NCBI GenBank assembly: GCA_029339505.1
Contig: JAQISU010000041.1
Coordinates: forward strand, 9,198,501-9,262,500
Length of the DNA stretch: 64,000 nt
Source of the DNA: Unio delphinus
Taxonomy: Eukaryota > Mollusca > Bivalvia > Unionida > Unionidae
Reading direction: 5' to 3'
The position numbers were made by a program, and so were the translations under genes. Shown here piece after piece: positions 1 through 11,419 of the stretch; position 1 is the stretch's first letter, and each line of letters opens with the position of its first letter. The notes under the pieces were generated by a model. That model was not told where the DNA came from. It did not search any database and saw nothing but the letters and a program-made list of their open reading frames with translations.

Positions 1-780
1 CGGCTATCATTTACAAATGCTAAAATTATAATCTTTCATTTAGTACTGAACTGACTTGATGACTGTTCTACCACGTCAAAACTTCGTAGTCATCAAGTTT
101 ATAAATTATATACAAGTTATCTTTGCATCTTTCCGTGTACATCTTTATGTTTCTGTTTGCACGTTATTTTTGTATCTTTCCGTGTGCCTTTTATGTTTCT
201 GTCTACACGTTATCTCTGTACCTATCCGTGTGCCTCTTTCTGTTTCTGTCTACACGTTATCTCTGTATCTTTTTGTGTGCGTCTTTGTTTCTGTCTACAC
301 GTTATCTCTGTATCTTTCCGTGTGCCTCTTTATGTTTCTGTCTACGTGTTCTTTCTACATTTCTCTATATGCCTTTCTGTTTCATCTTTACTTTGTAACT
401 CTTTCCCCCAACTCTCTTCCTTATGTAAGCTTGTCTGGCTATACGTTTGTACATCTATTCATTTCTATAAGTATCCGCCACAATCCTTATCGCGCCGATC
501 TGTATTTATATATGACTGTATGTCTGTCAGATGCGTTTTCTCCAAATTCACCGTTGTGTCTGGTAAACCCTTTTTCATTAAAATGTTTAAACTATACATG
601 GGTGGGGACCTTTGACACTAATATATGCTTCAATTACTGTGAATCATGAATATTGCAATGCCTAGTATATCAGGGACCAGTTATCTGCTTGATATACAAG
701 TCTTTAATGCTTGAATAATATCTTCACGTGTTCTGTGTTTCAAACGGATTTCCAAACCACAAAACTAAAAGATTTTGAAG
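1..780. repeat. Interspersed repeat A, copy 1 (contains a degenerate pyrimidine-rich minisatellite)
   Basis: The stretch shares a head, middle and tail with sequence at 11296-11411 plus 13742-14150. Both start near GGCTAT-ATTTA, pass through ACTTGATGACTGTT, a CT/T-rich block, and the phrase ATATCAGGGAC, and end near TTCTGTGT-TCAAA. Between about 125 and 350 it holds 5-6 imperfect units of roughly 47 bp built on TGTTTCTGTCTACACGTTAT and CTTTCCGTGTGCC. Open frames here are low-complexity by-products of the repeat. No protein signature was seen, so this is an unclassified repeat family. The left end may extend outside the window. Confidence 0.6.
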
Positions 781-1099
781 AGGTCTATAAAGAATTGAAT
801 AGGAACAAATACGGCCTTTCCACCATGTTTTCCTAAAGAATAAGAAACGACCAAAATCGATAAGACCATAGATTAGTACTAAACGTATAAATGGGCAGCT
901 GTGCCATTCGGGATCCATAATGCGCCTACTGACTTCACCCTTATTTTGAGAAAATTATTCGAACCCTCATGGGGGACCGGAGTACCGGATTTCATTCGAA
1001 ACTTGCTATTTGCAAGAGTTACTCGGAACGACCCTATAATTTAGTTAACGTTAGCTTTAGAACAACTGAGAACAACGGGACTTACCAAATGACCATCTA

Positions 1100-1340
1100 T
1101 GTCTCAGAGTAAGAATGATGGGGAATTATCTTCGTATTATCTAAATTCCAACGCTGCTTCTTTGGACAAAAGTTTATTTTGGAAACTAACCACCAACCAC
1201 TGGCATATTTAGCACAACCGAAGTTGACAAATGGACGGTTATTGAGGAGGTAATTATTTCTTCAGTAGTACCAAGTCCAGACATATAAAGGATAGCAATA
1301 ATGTTGGGGAGGTTTGTTTAAGTAGAAAAGCTAATCTGAA
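1100..1340 (+). pseudogene. Relic of Ty3/gypsy RNase H domain
   Basis: Plus-strand frames give an RNase H tail typical of Ty3/gypsy pol. The frame from 1164 reads a segment like ETNHQPLAYLAQPKLTNGR, and a shifted frame near 1290 gives IKDSNNVGEVCLSRKA. This corresponds to the usual T-DH-PL-Y and IKGSDN-ADxLSR blocks. In-frame stops and at least one frameshift separate the blocks, and no intact catalytic domain remains. No LTR, protease or reverse transcriptase could be joined to it. It is a small old fragment, and only the motif match supports it. Confidence 0.5.
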
Positions 1341-1439
1341 GTGAAGAGTTCGACTGAGGACGTGTAGGAGGTAAACATGGTTTGCGTCTCTAAAATTACG
1401 AAATTACGATTGCTTAATTTGAATCTTCATGAGTATGCC

Positions 1440-1900
1440 TTTGTAATGGTGCGAAATTGTATTGATAATTTCGCATTATATTCTGTCGTCTCATTATATT
1501 ATGTCGTGCCACCCTGATTTCTTACGAACTAGGTTGACAATAATTTGGTATTTTGTAATAGGTAACCTCTCTTATTTGGAGTCAGATGTGAATTCTAATT
1601 AGAGTACATTTGATAACGGCGAGACAGAGATGTTAGCGTAAGGTCATGTAACGGGAAATGACAAAGCTAATATAAACTAGAACAAGCTTTTGGGAAATTC
1701 TTTGAAGGTTTGAAGTCACAAAAAGATATTCTCCACAATAGTTATTAACAACGGCGACATAGAGAGAATTATTTTGACTTGAATGGGAGTATTACATCTT
1801 TATGGCGGTTAGATAAAGTAATCATGATTGCCTAAGCTAAACGAGGTGGTGTTCCCCAGGCAAAATTCCAAATTTTAACTAATCTCCCTCATAAATTAGT
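1440..1900. repeat. Unclassified interspersed repeat, related to 34700-35460
   Basis: Several words recur in the same order at 34.7-35.46 kb: ATTATATT-TGTCGT, then GGCG..ATAGAGAG, then a GGGAGT block followed by GGTTAGA-AAAGTAAT. The match is diverged. It follows the RNase H relic here, so it may be 3' material (LTR or UTR) of an old LTR element. That is an inference. Confidence 0.3.
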
Positions 1901-1989
1901 TAACTTTTTGACGGGAGCCAGATTTTGAGCTTCGGGAAATAATAAGTATTACTGGTTAGGTTGCCCAAGGAGAAGAAAACTCTTATTGA

Positions 1990-4571
1990 AAACCAATGAT
2001 TCCACTGCCTTGTGGATATTTTCTGGAGAAGGAAAGGCTACAGGAGTAAACCCAGACAGAAAATCCGGAGTAGAGCCAGCCCCCAAGGCGGCTGGATGTC
2101 GACTACGACTCCTTCCTGTAGCTCCTGCATCCAAACAGGTGCCAAATGTCATGCTCAGCATTCCTTTGTACCCAACCAGCAAGGACGAGAGGGGGATCCT
2201 GAAGCCTGGGCAACACAGGATGTCCATATTCCACGCTCAGGCTGGAGAGGCGTAGGGAACGGGCGCCACGGGTCAGCATTGACGGTGGGAGGGAATATCG
2301 TGTCCAACTGGCCTACTACCGCCCGCCTCAAGCCGTTCAGCCCAAGGCCAATAAGGTGTTGACCCGCCATCGTCTGCCTGCTTCAGTGGGTGTCTGGAGC
2401 TCAGTGTGTTGTTTAACATGACATGCATGACATGCAGACGAAAAATGCACACCGGACAAAAAGAAAAAGAAACGAATAAAGAAGATTCTAGCTCTTAGAT
2501 TTGCAAGCTGAAATGTGCGCACTATGTGTACAGGCATCTCCGATGACCTCAGATAAGTGGATGACACCAAGAAAACGGCCATCATCGATAGAGAACTCAC
2601 CAATCACTTCGCCATCAAAAACAATCTACTTGCCTTTGTTGAACCTTCCGCAGGGGGCACTGATCGTCTCTTGTCCATCCGCCTCACCACTACTGCAGGT
2701 CCTGTCAACATCATTAGTGTCTACACCCCAACCCTCTCGTCTTCAGAAGACACCAAGGATCAGTTCTATGGGCAGCTGGATGAACAAATTAAAAGATGCA
2801 ACAAACACGAATCACTTTTTCTTCTCGGCTACTTGAATGCCAGAGTAGGTGAGGATCACGAATCATGGCCTACCTGCCTCGGATATCATGGTACAGGAAA
2901 GACCAACGAAAACGGTCAGAGACTGCTGGATCTGTGCACCTATCATGGCCTGTGCATAACAAACACTTTTTTCAAGGGTAAACCACAACACAAAGTGTCA
3001 TGGAAACACCCCAGGTCCCATCACTGGCACCAACTTGACTTGGTCATCACCAGGCGCTCTGTCCTTAAAAGCTTCCTCTCCACCAGAACCTACCACAGTG
3101 CAGACTGCAACTCCGACCATGCCCTCTTGAGCAGCAGGGTGAGACTACAGCCAAAGATACTACACCGTTCAAAACCAAAAGGACAACCAGGCATAAACAC
3201 CGCACAGATGTTGGTCCCTTCCAATGTGCAGGAGTATGTGTCCGCCCTGGACAAGGCTCTCCAGGACCTGCCAGAGCACGACGCCACAGCCAAGTGGAAC
3301 GACATGAAGGGTGCCATCTACAAAACAGCCATGTCCACATTTGGCAAAAAGGAACGACCCAGTCAGGACTGGTTCAACGCACACCTAACAAGGATGGAAC
3401 CACTAATCGAGGAAAAACGAAAAGCCTTTATAGCGTACAAAAAATGCCCCAATGAACGGAGGTATGCTGCTCTTAAACGTGCTCGAAGCAACACCCAACG
3501 TATCGCTAGACAGTGCGCGAACGAGTACTGGCAACAACTGTGTAAAGGAATCCAGCGCAGTGCCGAGACCGGAAACATAAAAGGTATGTACAATGGCATC
3601 AAGAAGGCTCTAGGTCCTACAGTGAAAAGGGTCGCTTCCCTGAAATCCATGATGGGAGAGAAGATCACAGACCGTGGGCAACAAATGGCCAGATGGATGG
3701 AGCACTACTCAGAGCTATACTCCCGTGAAACGGGAGTCACTGAAGCAGCCCTCAGCAGCATAAAGAATCTTCCCATCATGGAGGAGCTCGACGAAGTGCC
3801 AACCTAAGAAGAGCTCAGCAAAGCAATTGACTCCCCTCCAAATGATAAAGCACCAGGCAGTGACAGCATCCCGCCCGAAGCTTTCAAATGTGGGAAACCA
3901 ACACTGCTCCAACCCTTGCACGAACTACTTTGCCTCTGCTGGGAGGATGGAGCAGTCCCCCAATACATGCGTAATGCCACAATTGTGACACTTTACAAAA
4001 ACAAGGGCGACCGCAGTGACTGCAATAATTACAGAGGGATCTCGCTTCTGAGCATCGTTGGTAAAGTGTATGCCGGCATCATACTAAACAGGCTGCAGTT
4101 GCTGGCAGACCGTGTGTACCCAAAATCCCAGCGCGGCTTCAGAGCAGGCAGGTCGACAACAGACATGATCTTCTCTTTACGACAACTCCAAGAGAAGAGC
4201 AGAGAGCAAGGTCAACCACTCTACATGATGTTCATCGACCTCACCAAGGCCTTTGACTTAGTCAGCAGAAAGGACCTTTTTGAAGTTCTCAGTAATATCG
4301 GTTGCCTTTCAAAACTCCGAAGCATGATAATTTATTTCCATGCAGATATGAAGGGAACGGTCCTGTATGATGGATCTTCCTCAACCTCCTTCCCAGTTAA
4401 CAGCGGTGTGAAGCAGGGCTGGAAAATACAAAGGTCAGCGTGCAAGATACCTCCATTGCCCCTACAATCAAATTCAACGGTGTCACCTTGGAAGCAGTCA
4501 ACAACTTTACCTACTTGTGGTCAACCATAAGCAACACTCTCACGCTCGAACTGGTTTCAAAATTCTTTTAG
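1990..4571 (+). mobile_element. Degraded non-LTR retrotransposon (LINE), endonuclease plus reverse transcriptase
   Basis: A GC-richer block unlike its AT-rich surroundings. About 500 bp of 5' leader (1990-2480) carries no recognisable domain and is followed by an apurinic-type endonuclease domain, a linker and a truncated reverse transcriptase, all plus strand. It ends at a TAG (4569-4571) with no clear poly-A tail. The protein style (ASWNVRTM start, NYRGISLLS, FIDLTKAFD, SGVKQG) is that of the endonuclease-reverse transcriptase LINEs often annotated as craniofacial development protein 2-like in invertebrates. The exact clade (RTE-like or other) was not settled. Target-site duplications were not identified. 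Confidence 0.85.
2482..4571 (+). pseudogene. LINE endonuclease/reverse transcriptase ORF, disrupted and internally deleted
   Basis: One frame runs through nearly the whole ORF. It opens at the endonuclease start (A-S-stop-NVRTM near 2503, where a Trp codon has become TGA at 2509-2511), meets TAA at 2554-2556, continues through the YTPTLSS and LLGYLNARVG blocks and the D-LVITRR/SDHALL end of the endonuclease. After TAA at 3805-3807 it enters the RT (DKAPGSDSIPPEAF, LYKNKGDRSDCNNYRGISLL, QRGFRAGRSTTDM, FIDLTKAFDLVSR). At 4421 the frame breaks within SGVKQG and resumes one base later in the post-catalytic thumb region (TIKFNGVTLEAVNNFTYL). The YADD catalytic block is therefore deleted. The endonuclease block carrying the catalytic Glu also appears missing between RELTN and HFAIK. 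The element cannot be autonomous. Confidence 0.85.
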
Positions 4572-5202
4572 AATAACATCAACCATAAAATAACAAATGA
4601 AAAGAAATAATCAGTAGCCAAATCACTCATAGCACTGCTGTTATATACTTGCCTTGATCGACATCTGTTCAATATATGAGAAACAATTTGTGTCATATTT
4701 ATACAAACAGATTCCATAAATATTTAATAGCTGGAGGTGAATAGAATATTTTATAAAATATATTGATGCATACCAGCCGTGGCATGCGCTGTAATTATTT
4801 TTTTTGGTTGATGTGTGTATGGCGAGGAGATGTGGGAACAAAAGGCGAAATCAAAGGAATGGAAGGCAGGACTGCAAAGCGCACACCAAAATTGATGCCG
4901 TGAAAATCCAAGTGCTATCATGGCGGTATATTATACGATCACACCAGATAATTTATTTCGTCTGGAACATATTCTCGTGTACATCTTAATTCACAGTCAA
5001 TATACAACTATTACTCACTAAATACATACGAAATCTTCATGTAGATAAGTCAACGGGTCTTCTGTTTTCTAGACTAAATAATGATAAAGAGAGAGAGGGT
5101 ATTTTCTATGAAGATTACATGTAACTATAAACATATTATTTGCCAAGATTACATTTTACAGTATGTTCCATCAGTGTATCTGGTGTTATTTTTATAGCAC
5201 AG

Positions 5203-5440
5203 GTATCGTCTTGTGATTTTACCAGTGTTTTTGATAACGAATATATCGTCTTGTCATCATACAAGAATTTTTAAAAGCGAAGATACAGTCTTGTGATCGT
5301 AAGGTGTTTTCGATTGCAAAGGTATCGTCTTATGATTATAGAGGAGGTTTTTATTGTGAATGAATCGTCTTGTGATTGTATAAGTGTTTTTCATAGCAAA
5401 GATATCGTTTTGTAATCGTACAGGTGTCTTGTGATCGTGC
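5203..5440. repeat. Imperfect minisatellite, about 40 bp, 5-6 units
   Basis: Units share the core TATCGTCTTGTGAT followed by a T-rich GTGTTTTTGAT-GCAAA stretch. Spacing varies around 38-45 bp, and units are diverged by substitutions and small indels. Confidence 0.6.
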
Positions 5441-5711
5441 TAAAGGAGGAATTCAAAGAATCAGGAAAGAAACAGCGACGTTGATTATTCGACCAAATTT
5501 CCATGAGTATTTTGGAATAGTTGACCGAACGCGGGACTGTAAGGCACATATCTAACATGTTATAATTGTAGCAAAGTCACTTTGATTGAATTAATAAACC
5601 CATTTCGTTCCTTTAGCAACGATGTAGAAAGGTTTAATTGAAATAAGTTTCATTCACTTGTAATATTGTCATGAGATAACATGCTCTCTTCATGGTCACT
5701 CCCTAAATCAT

Positions 5712-5918
5712 CACTTCACGGTTTGACCTGTCCAGCACATCTTTGAATTTCCCTACTGATCAATTGAAGGTTGGATCCGTCAAGCACAGCTCTGAATACC
5801 CCACAAATCACTTCACGGTTAGATCTGTCAAGCACAGCTCTGAATTTCCCCACTGATCAATTCACGGTTTGATCTGTCAAGCACAGCTCTGAATAAATCC
5901 AATGATCAATTCACGCTA
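5712..5918. repeat. Tandem repeat of about 54 bp, 4 units
   Basis: Each unit contains TTCACGGTTTGATCTGTC and AAGCACAGCTCTGAAT, followed by CCCC-ACTGATCA. Units are about 80-90% alike by eye and the last is truncated. Confidence 0.7.
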
Positions 5919-6249
5919 AAGACAGCCAGTGCATCAAACTTCCCACACCATTAGTTGCTTTGTTGTTGGTTTTGTGCTTTTCTTAAAATGTTTTGTTAGT
6001 GAAGTATCTTTTGTATCGGTAGATTTTATAGAAGGGACTGCATGATATTCACGTTTTATAATGGTAGACTTAAGGCAGTACAGTGTGGCGCAATTCAAAG
6101 GTTCTAAACTAAGCAACATAAAATGGCAAAAACCAGCACGTTTTTCGAAATTCAACAAATAAATTGTTTCTCGTGAATACAAAGTGAAAATTTAAAAGGA
6201 ACTTGCAGTATTTTGATTTAAATCCGAACTAGTCATAACAGTTATATTA

Positions 6250-6630
6250 CAATTCCAAAGGCATAGAGTAATCCGAATCAATTCCAGTAGCGTTCCAAAT
6301 TATTTCTCATCTTGAATGTGCTGATGTACCAGTGGTCTTAAATGTGCTAATTTACTAACAGCCTGACGCAACACAATGATATAACTCATAACGTCCTTGA
6401 ATAAATTCACAATAATTCCAAAAAAGTAATTTAATCTAAAAGTAAATGAGCACTTTGTAATTTAAACTAATAATTTCAATAAACATATCCTCTCAAATTA
6501 GAGATTAAGACAATTCCAGTAAATTATTAAGATAGCAGCGATTATTCCTGATGTAAATAACCTTAATATAAAATGTAAGACACAATAGGATGACCAGGAT
6601 GAAGATCAAAAGTTCATTCCTAGAATTTTT
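6250..6630. repeat. Interspersed repeat B, copy 1
   Basis: This copy shares ordered blocks with 9040-9330 and 16985-17235: AATC-GAATAAATTCCA, CTGATGT-CCAGT-GTCT, GTCCTTGAATAAATTCA-GATAATTCC, GTAATTCCAGTAAAT, ATCCTCTCA and a terminal GATGAAGATCAAAAGTT block. There is no coding potential. A short non-autonomous element is the simplest reading. Confidence 0.45.
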
Positions 6631-7316
6631 TATGTAGTAATGTCAGGTCTTCTACTTAATGTTTAGAAAAGAACATGATGGGAATACCAATGTCCTGTAC
6701 TTAAATGCAAGCAAACATGTTTACCGATAAGTGACAATTAACTTAAAATATATTCTATAATAATAGACAACATTAGCGATGTGGTATGATATTTCAATAC
6801 ATAATCATAGACCAAAAACAAATGAAAACAAAACATAGAAAATGATTACAAATGTCTGTTATTTTGGTATATTATTGGTAACTTAACGTAATGTATTGTT
6901 TAATTCCCCCCTACCCTTTTCTACTGGAGGACATAAGGTCAATTATTATCTGTTATTTTCATGTTGTCCTTATTTCGCACACAGCGGTAATCCATAAAAT
7001 AACAATACTATTGATTGTTGCGTCTTCCAATGCTTGGCATGGTAAACTTATTTTCAAATTCAAATTTTACAACTGTACATAAACTTTATCATGTATACCT
7101 TTACAATATGCACCTGAAAACAAAGCATAAATGCAACACTGTTGTATCCAAATAAATTATGCATCGATTATTCGTTATTATACATGCAGTATATATTAAA
7201 TTCCAAGCGGTATAAAATCTGCTTCATACCTAGAACATGATGTCATATTGATTGACTTTAGAGAGTGAGGCAAAAAACAGCTGTTGCTTTGTAACGCTGA
7301 GGTAAGTTTACACATT

Positions 7317-7480
7317 GTGTGCGTATAGTTTTAAGATTTATCATTTGTTTCATTGTACCGCATTTTTCATGGTGGCAATTTTTGTCCTTCTGTGTGTGCG
7401 TAATTGTGTTAAGATTTATCATTTGTTTCAGTGTACCGCATTTTTCATGGTGGCAATTTTTCTCCTTCTGTGTGTGCGTG
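7317..7480. repeat. Tandem duplication of a 78-bp unit
   Basis: Two near-identical units contain AAGATTTATCATTTGTTTCA and CATTTTTCATGGTGGCAATT. They start 78 bp apart (7333 and 7411). Because 78 is divisible by 3, short open frames span both copies, but they have no protein resemblance. Confidence 0.85.
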
Positions 7481-7915
7481 CGGACATCAGTGATAAAGTA
7501 GTTTTCGTGCATTTATAATGCCGCGTAACTGAATTAAATGGTACGAAAACATTCTGATAGCAAAGTTAAATTAGCTATAATTCACACATGTGCAAGACAT
7601 GCACATGAACTGAACTATCATCCTCAATCAGGGAATTTTGGTTTTCTGAGTAGGGACACAGAAAGTAGGAACGAGGAACTGAAAAATGACTGTTCCAAAA
7701 TGATGCAGTGTTATGTAGTTTCTTTTATTTTTATTTTCAGTACAGTGTGTATCCAAAAGGCACAACACTGTTACTTTACTACCAGGATTGTAGGATTTGA
7801 TAAACACTGGTATCAAGGTCATGATATACGGTAACTACTGGTATCAGGGTCATTTTAGAGTCTAATACCCTTAAGGTATCATATTCATCAACGTTATTTT
7901 TGCAGATTTCTAGCA

Positions 7916-7936
7916 GTGATGATGATGATGATGATG

Positions 7937-7968
<32 letters not shown>

Positions 7969-7971
7969 TAC

Positions 7972-8018
<47 letters not shown>
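7916..8018. repeat. (GAT)n/(ATG)n microsatellite
   Basis: Two runs of the trinucleotide are interrupted by CATGATG and GTGATTACT. The poly-Met frame it opens is an artefact. Confidence 0.95.
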
Positions 8019-8021
<3 letters not shown>

Positions 8022-9039
8022 ACCGATGGTGATGATAAAGGTGATGATGAATGCAGAACGATACGCAAATCAGTACTGTCCGCCATGTTTAGCCAAAGTT
8101 ATGCTAAACACATCAAGCAAAACCATCCTGACCACTCCTTCATTATATTTAATTTTCCGCTATATTTATTTATATTGTTCTATCTGGTTTGTGATTATAT
8201 TGCACCACTTGAAACGTCTAGTTTTTTGTGAATGACTGTTGTTGTGTGTATTTAATTTGTGATATTTGTTGGATTTTCCTAACGATTATTTATTATGTAA
8301 ATCTGTATATTTTATCTGACCTTGTCCAAAATCAAGTTCATGGTTTACCTGAACAGCAACAGTTATTTTGTAAACAACATGAGCATAGCTAATATTTCCC
8401 TATCATTGTGGATTCAAATGGAAGTACACATTTCTTTTGAAATCTGTGCCCAGGACATAAGCTTTTCTATTGGAAATTTCTAAACTTGTCGACAGGAGAT
8501 TGGTTTACATCCTGGAATTAATGTTGTGTCCTAGATTTTTATATAATGTTGTTTACTTGACAAAATTATTAATTCTTTCCTTAACATCTAAAGCAAAATT
8601 AATATTTTGTTTGTGTTCAGTTTTTCATTAGGTGGATTTATTTATTCAAATTAGTATTCACTGCAAAATGCTCAATACTTGTATTGTCCTGGAAAGGTAA
8701 TTTTGAATTATAGTGAATTCCGACAAGGACATTTTGAATTATATTATAGTGATACATTAAAAGACTATAGCACATCATCGCATTGCAGGCCAATGGCACA
8801 TAGTAGGTTTGAGACTATATACACATCAACACAATACATATCGGAATTCAAGTGTAATACCACTTGGATGCAATAGGTAATGCACATATTTGGACCTCTC
8901 ATATAACCATTTTAGAACATTTGGGATTAATTTACAACAATGTTAGTTCACATTGTATTATTGATTAGTTGTTGAATTTTACTAAACTTGTTGGGTTGCA
9001 CTCTTTGCTATTACTTAAAACATTATATCAAGTTCAAAA

Positions 9040-9330
9040 CTATTGAGCAATCTGAATAAATTCCATCGGTGTTCCTGACAAATTCCGATATTTTTAACAT
9101 ACTGATGTGCCAGTAGTCTCGAACGTGCTAGTTGTTCAACATTCTTGATGTATCTGAACTATATAATCCCAAATGTCTTTGAACCAATTCAAGATAATTC
9201 CTAGATTTAGTCCAAAAATATTGACTACGTTGTAATTCCAGTGAATAATTTAAAGATTAAAATAAATCCTTGCAAGTGAACTCAACTAAAAGGTTGATGA
9301 TAAGAGTAGGAATGATTCAGTTAAAAGCTT
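9040..9330. repeat. Interspersed repeat B, copy 2
   Basis: Same block order as 6250-6630 (AATCTGAATAAATTCCA, CTGATGTGCCAGTAGTCT, TCTTTGAACCAATTCA-GATAATTCC, GTAATTCCAGTGAAT, AAATCCTTGCAAG, GATGATAAGAG). Sequence is diverged and non-coding. Confidence 0.45.
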
Positions 9331-9338
9331 CACATGAC

Positions 9339-9341
<3 letters not shown>

Positions 9342-9394
<53 letters not shown>
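9342..9394. repeat. (GT)n microsatellite
   Basis: About 26 uninterrupted GT units, 0.6 kb upstream of the EF-hand start codon. Confidence 0.95.
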
Positions 9395-9396
<2 letters not shown>

Positions 9397-9971
9397 AACA
9401 GTTTACACAGTGAATACGATCTTGATTACTTTTTCACAGTTTGAAAGGAAACGACGAAGTTGCTCTGATTTATTTCAGCACATATTTTTAATGTTGTCTA
9501 CCTTCTAAAAACCTAATCAACATGACCAATTACGAGCAACATTTATCTAGTTATTTTAGCTCATATTAACTCAAATACCACACTAGTGAATGATGTACGC
9601 TTCCATATTATACAAACTGTAAACACCAGGGCATGCTCTTGTGAAATAACGCGTACATGATGTAAGCAACTCAGTATACGTGAGCTTGATATATTTGGTA
9701 TGACCGTCAAATGTTTGTAAATTCAGCTTTCTTACACCTATTCGTATCAGTGTCTACCCCCACACGCACCCACCTTTATGACTCCATAAAACACTATGTC
9801 GTTTTTCAACCGCACCATAACTAGTGCGCATTAGTGTCTGTTGTACATCCGGGTTGTCAGGATCACCCGATAGCTCACTTCATTCGAGCCACAGAGAAGT
9901 TATATTACAGGTATCAAGCTGAGGTCATATGCAGAGTTCTTTTCTTGCAGTGACCTGTTCAACTATCCAAA

Positions 9972-10133
9972 ATGTCCCTGACACCGGAGCAATGTGAGCA
10001 GTTTTGGACCTATGCTGACGCAGACGGGGACGGCAATTTGACTATACACGAATTAAAAGCCGGACTGCATAAATTTTTAGGTGAGAGAAACGAGGGAGGA
10101 GAAGTAAAATGTATACCTGACAGCGTCATCGTG
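9972..10133 (+). CDS. EF-hand calcium-binding protein, exon 1 of 3 (146-aa protein)
   Basis: The first coding exon gives 54 residues, starting at an ATG preceded by AAA. It ends at a strong donor (GTG|GTAAGT) in phase 0. Joined to 15053-15138 and 16224-16416 it yields a 146-residue protein. Residues 16-27 (DADGDGNLTIHE) are a canonical EF-hand loop with Asp at 1, 3 and 5, Gly at 6 and Glu at 12. The second loop (61-72) lies in exon 2 and the last (129-140) in exon 3. Size and spacing fit the small cytosolic EF-hand family of calmodulin-like and 16-kDa calcium-binding proteins, which bind Ca2+ as sensors or buffers. The specific partner is unknown. No signal peptide or membrane segment is seen. 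Intron 1 (10134-15052) carries a hAT insertion. Confidence 0.88.
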
Positions 10134-11411
10134 GTAAGTTTCAAAATGCTCAAATCAGATATCAAACATTCCCTTAACTTTTTGTAGCTGTTTATCCTTG
10201 CAAAACCGTAGCAAGTCTGTTGTTGTTAATAATGTTTTTCTTTTGTTGCAATTTCGTTTATCATTCATTTGAAGATATGTCATCGTACCGATGAACTATC
10301 TTCCATTGACTGAAATCCGAGCTGGTTTCCTTTGTTCTTCTTCAGGCTTCCGATATTGATGCATACATGTATTTACTGAATGTACTCATACTTCTGTACA
10401 TTTATTTGTATGTTACCTTTGTATTATTCTGATAGAAAAGTCACATTTATGCCATGGTCGGATTAAGAATCGGAGTGGGTACTTAAAAGTGGGGGCGGGA
10501 TCCTTAAAGTTATATAATTACACCTAGAAAGCAGTAAATAAATTAACTTAATAGGCTTGAGACAGCTACTAAGGATTTTGGTGTCGTTTTCATGACCTAT
10601 GTGTTTGTTGAAATGTTTTAAAGCCGGCCGACGTAAAACAGGAAAATAATTCAATGTCTCTATTTTTAGCTCTTTTATTCACAGCAATTTGAAAAGGCGA
10701 CCGTTAATTTGAAAAACTTAATTTTAATTCCTCTCAAGCCACAAATTGCATTGGTATGAACCACACGCATTGCATATTTCAAAGCCCAGTCAGTAGGTCA
10801 ACCAGAAAGGCGCACTTACCTGCTAGTGAACTTTATCAACGCTCACGATAATTACGTCTTTTTCATTACAGAAATATTTCTAAAAAAATAACCAGACGAT
10901 GAGCTAATGAGTGTGGATATAACACACTCCGTTGATTCCATCAAATGGTCCCCCGCCACTCCAACGAAGTCATGCTGTCATCGCAATGAACTCCATAATT
11001 CGCCGTCTTAACTACACAACAACTTTTATTAGCGAACACATTCTTTGAACTGGTCCAAACTTCACTCAGAATGGAGCATATATCAGTCCATTTTTTTCTG
11101 CATCTACCACCTTCATCCTAAGCTTAAAAAAACACAAAGAAAACAAGTTGATTAAATCTCTCTTTTCGGACAGTTTCCAAACAGCTTAGGAGACGAAAGT
11201 TTGATAGGTCGCATCCTGATTATTCTTAGAGATTTCAACTTTCACTTTGACTTTCCTGGATATCCATAAACATCAAATGTCCGGTGTTCAAGTCCCCTAA
11301 TCCGGCTATGATTTAAGAATGTTATAATTATATTCTTTCTTTTTGTACTAACTTGATGACTGTTATACTGGTGTCAACGATTTTTCGTCTTAGTTTTTGC
11401 TTTCTGTTTCT

Positions 11412-11419
11412 ATCTAAAT
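11412..11419. repeat. Left target-site duplication of the hAT element
   Basis: The octamer ATCTAAAT directly precedes the element end CAGGTTTTTCAAACT. The partner at 13734-13741 is ATCTAGAT, a 7 of 8 match. Eight base pairs is the standard hAT duplication length. Confidence 0.75.

Larger units (their letters stand above)
4572..9971. other. Intergenic AT-rich DNA with short repeats, no gene seen
   Basis: Neither strand gave a credible protein or RNA gene. Frames are short and broken. The stretch contains the tandem and interspersed repeats listed separately (5203-5440, 5712-5918, 6250-6630, 7317-7480, 7916-8018, 9040-9330, 9342-9394). About 100 bp before the EF-hand start codon lies likely 5' UTR or promoter sequence, with a possible acceptor TTCTTTTCTTGCAG ending at 9950. 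No TATA box was confidently placed. Confidence 0.5.

Noticed and set aside
56..649. 197-codon open frame near the left edge
   Set aside because: It is the translation of a CT/T-rich minisatellite (SVYTLSLYLSV repeats), and other frames are equally open. It lies in an interspersed repeat.
1986..2370. Overlapping open frames on both strands
   Set aside because: GC-rich 5' leader of the LINE. No domain is seen and none is in frame with the endonuclease start without a stop.
7538..7834. 98-codon open frame as a possible gene
   Set aside because: No recognisable domain, no splice partners, and overlapping open frame on the other strand.
7974..8231. Poly-Met open frame
   Set aside because: Product of the GAT microsatellite followed by unrelated sequence.
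9901..9950. A short 5' UTR intron (CAG|GTATCAAG to TTCTTGCAG)
   Set aside because: Both sites look plausible, but an intron of about 40 bp is too short to accept without RNA evidence.
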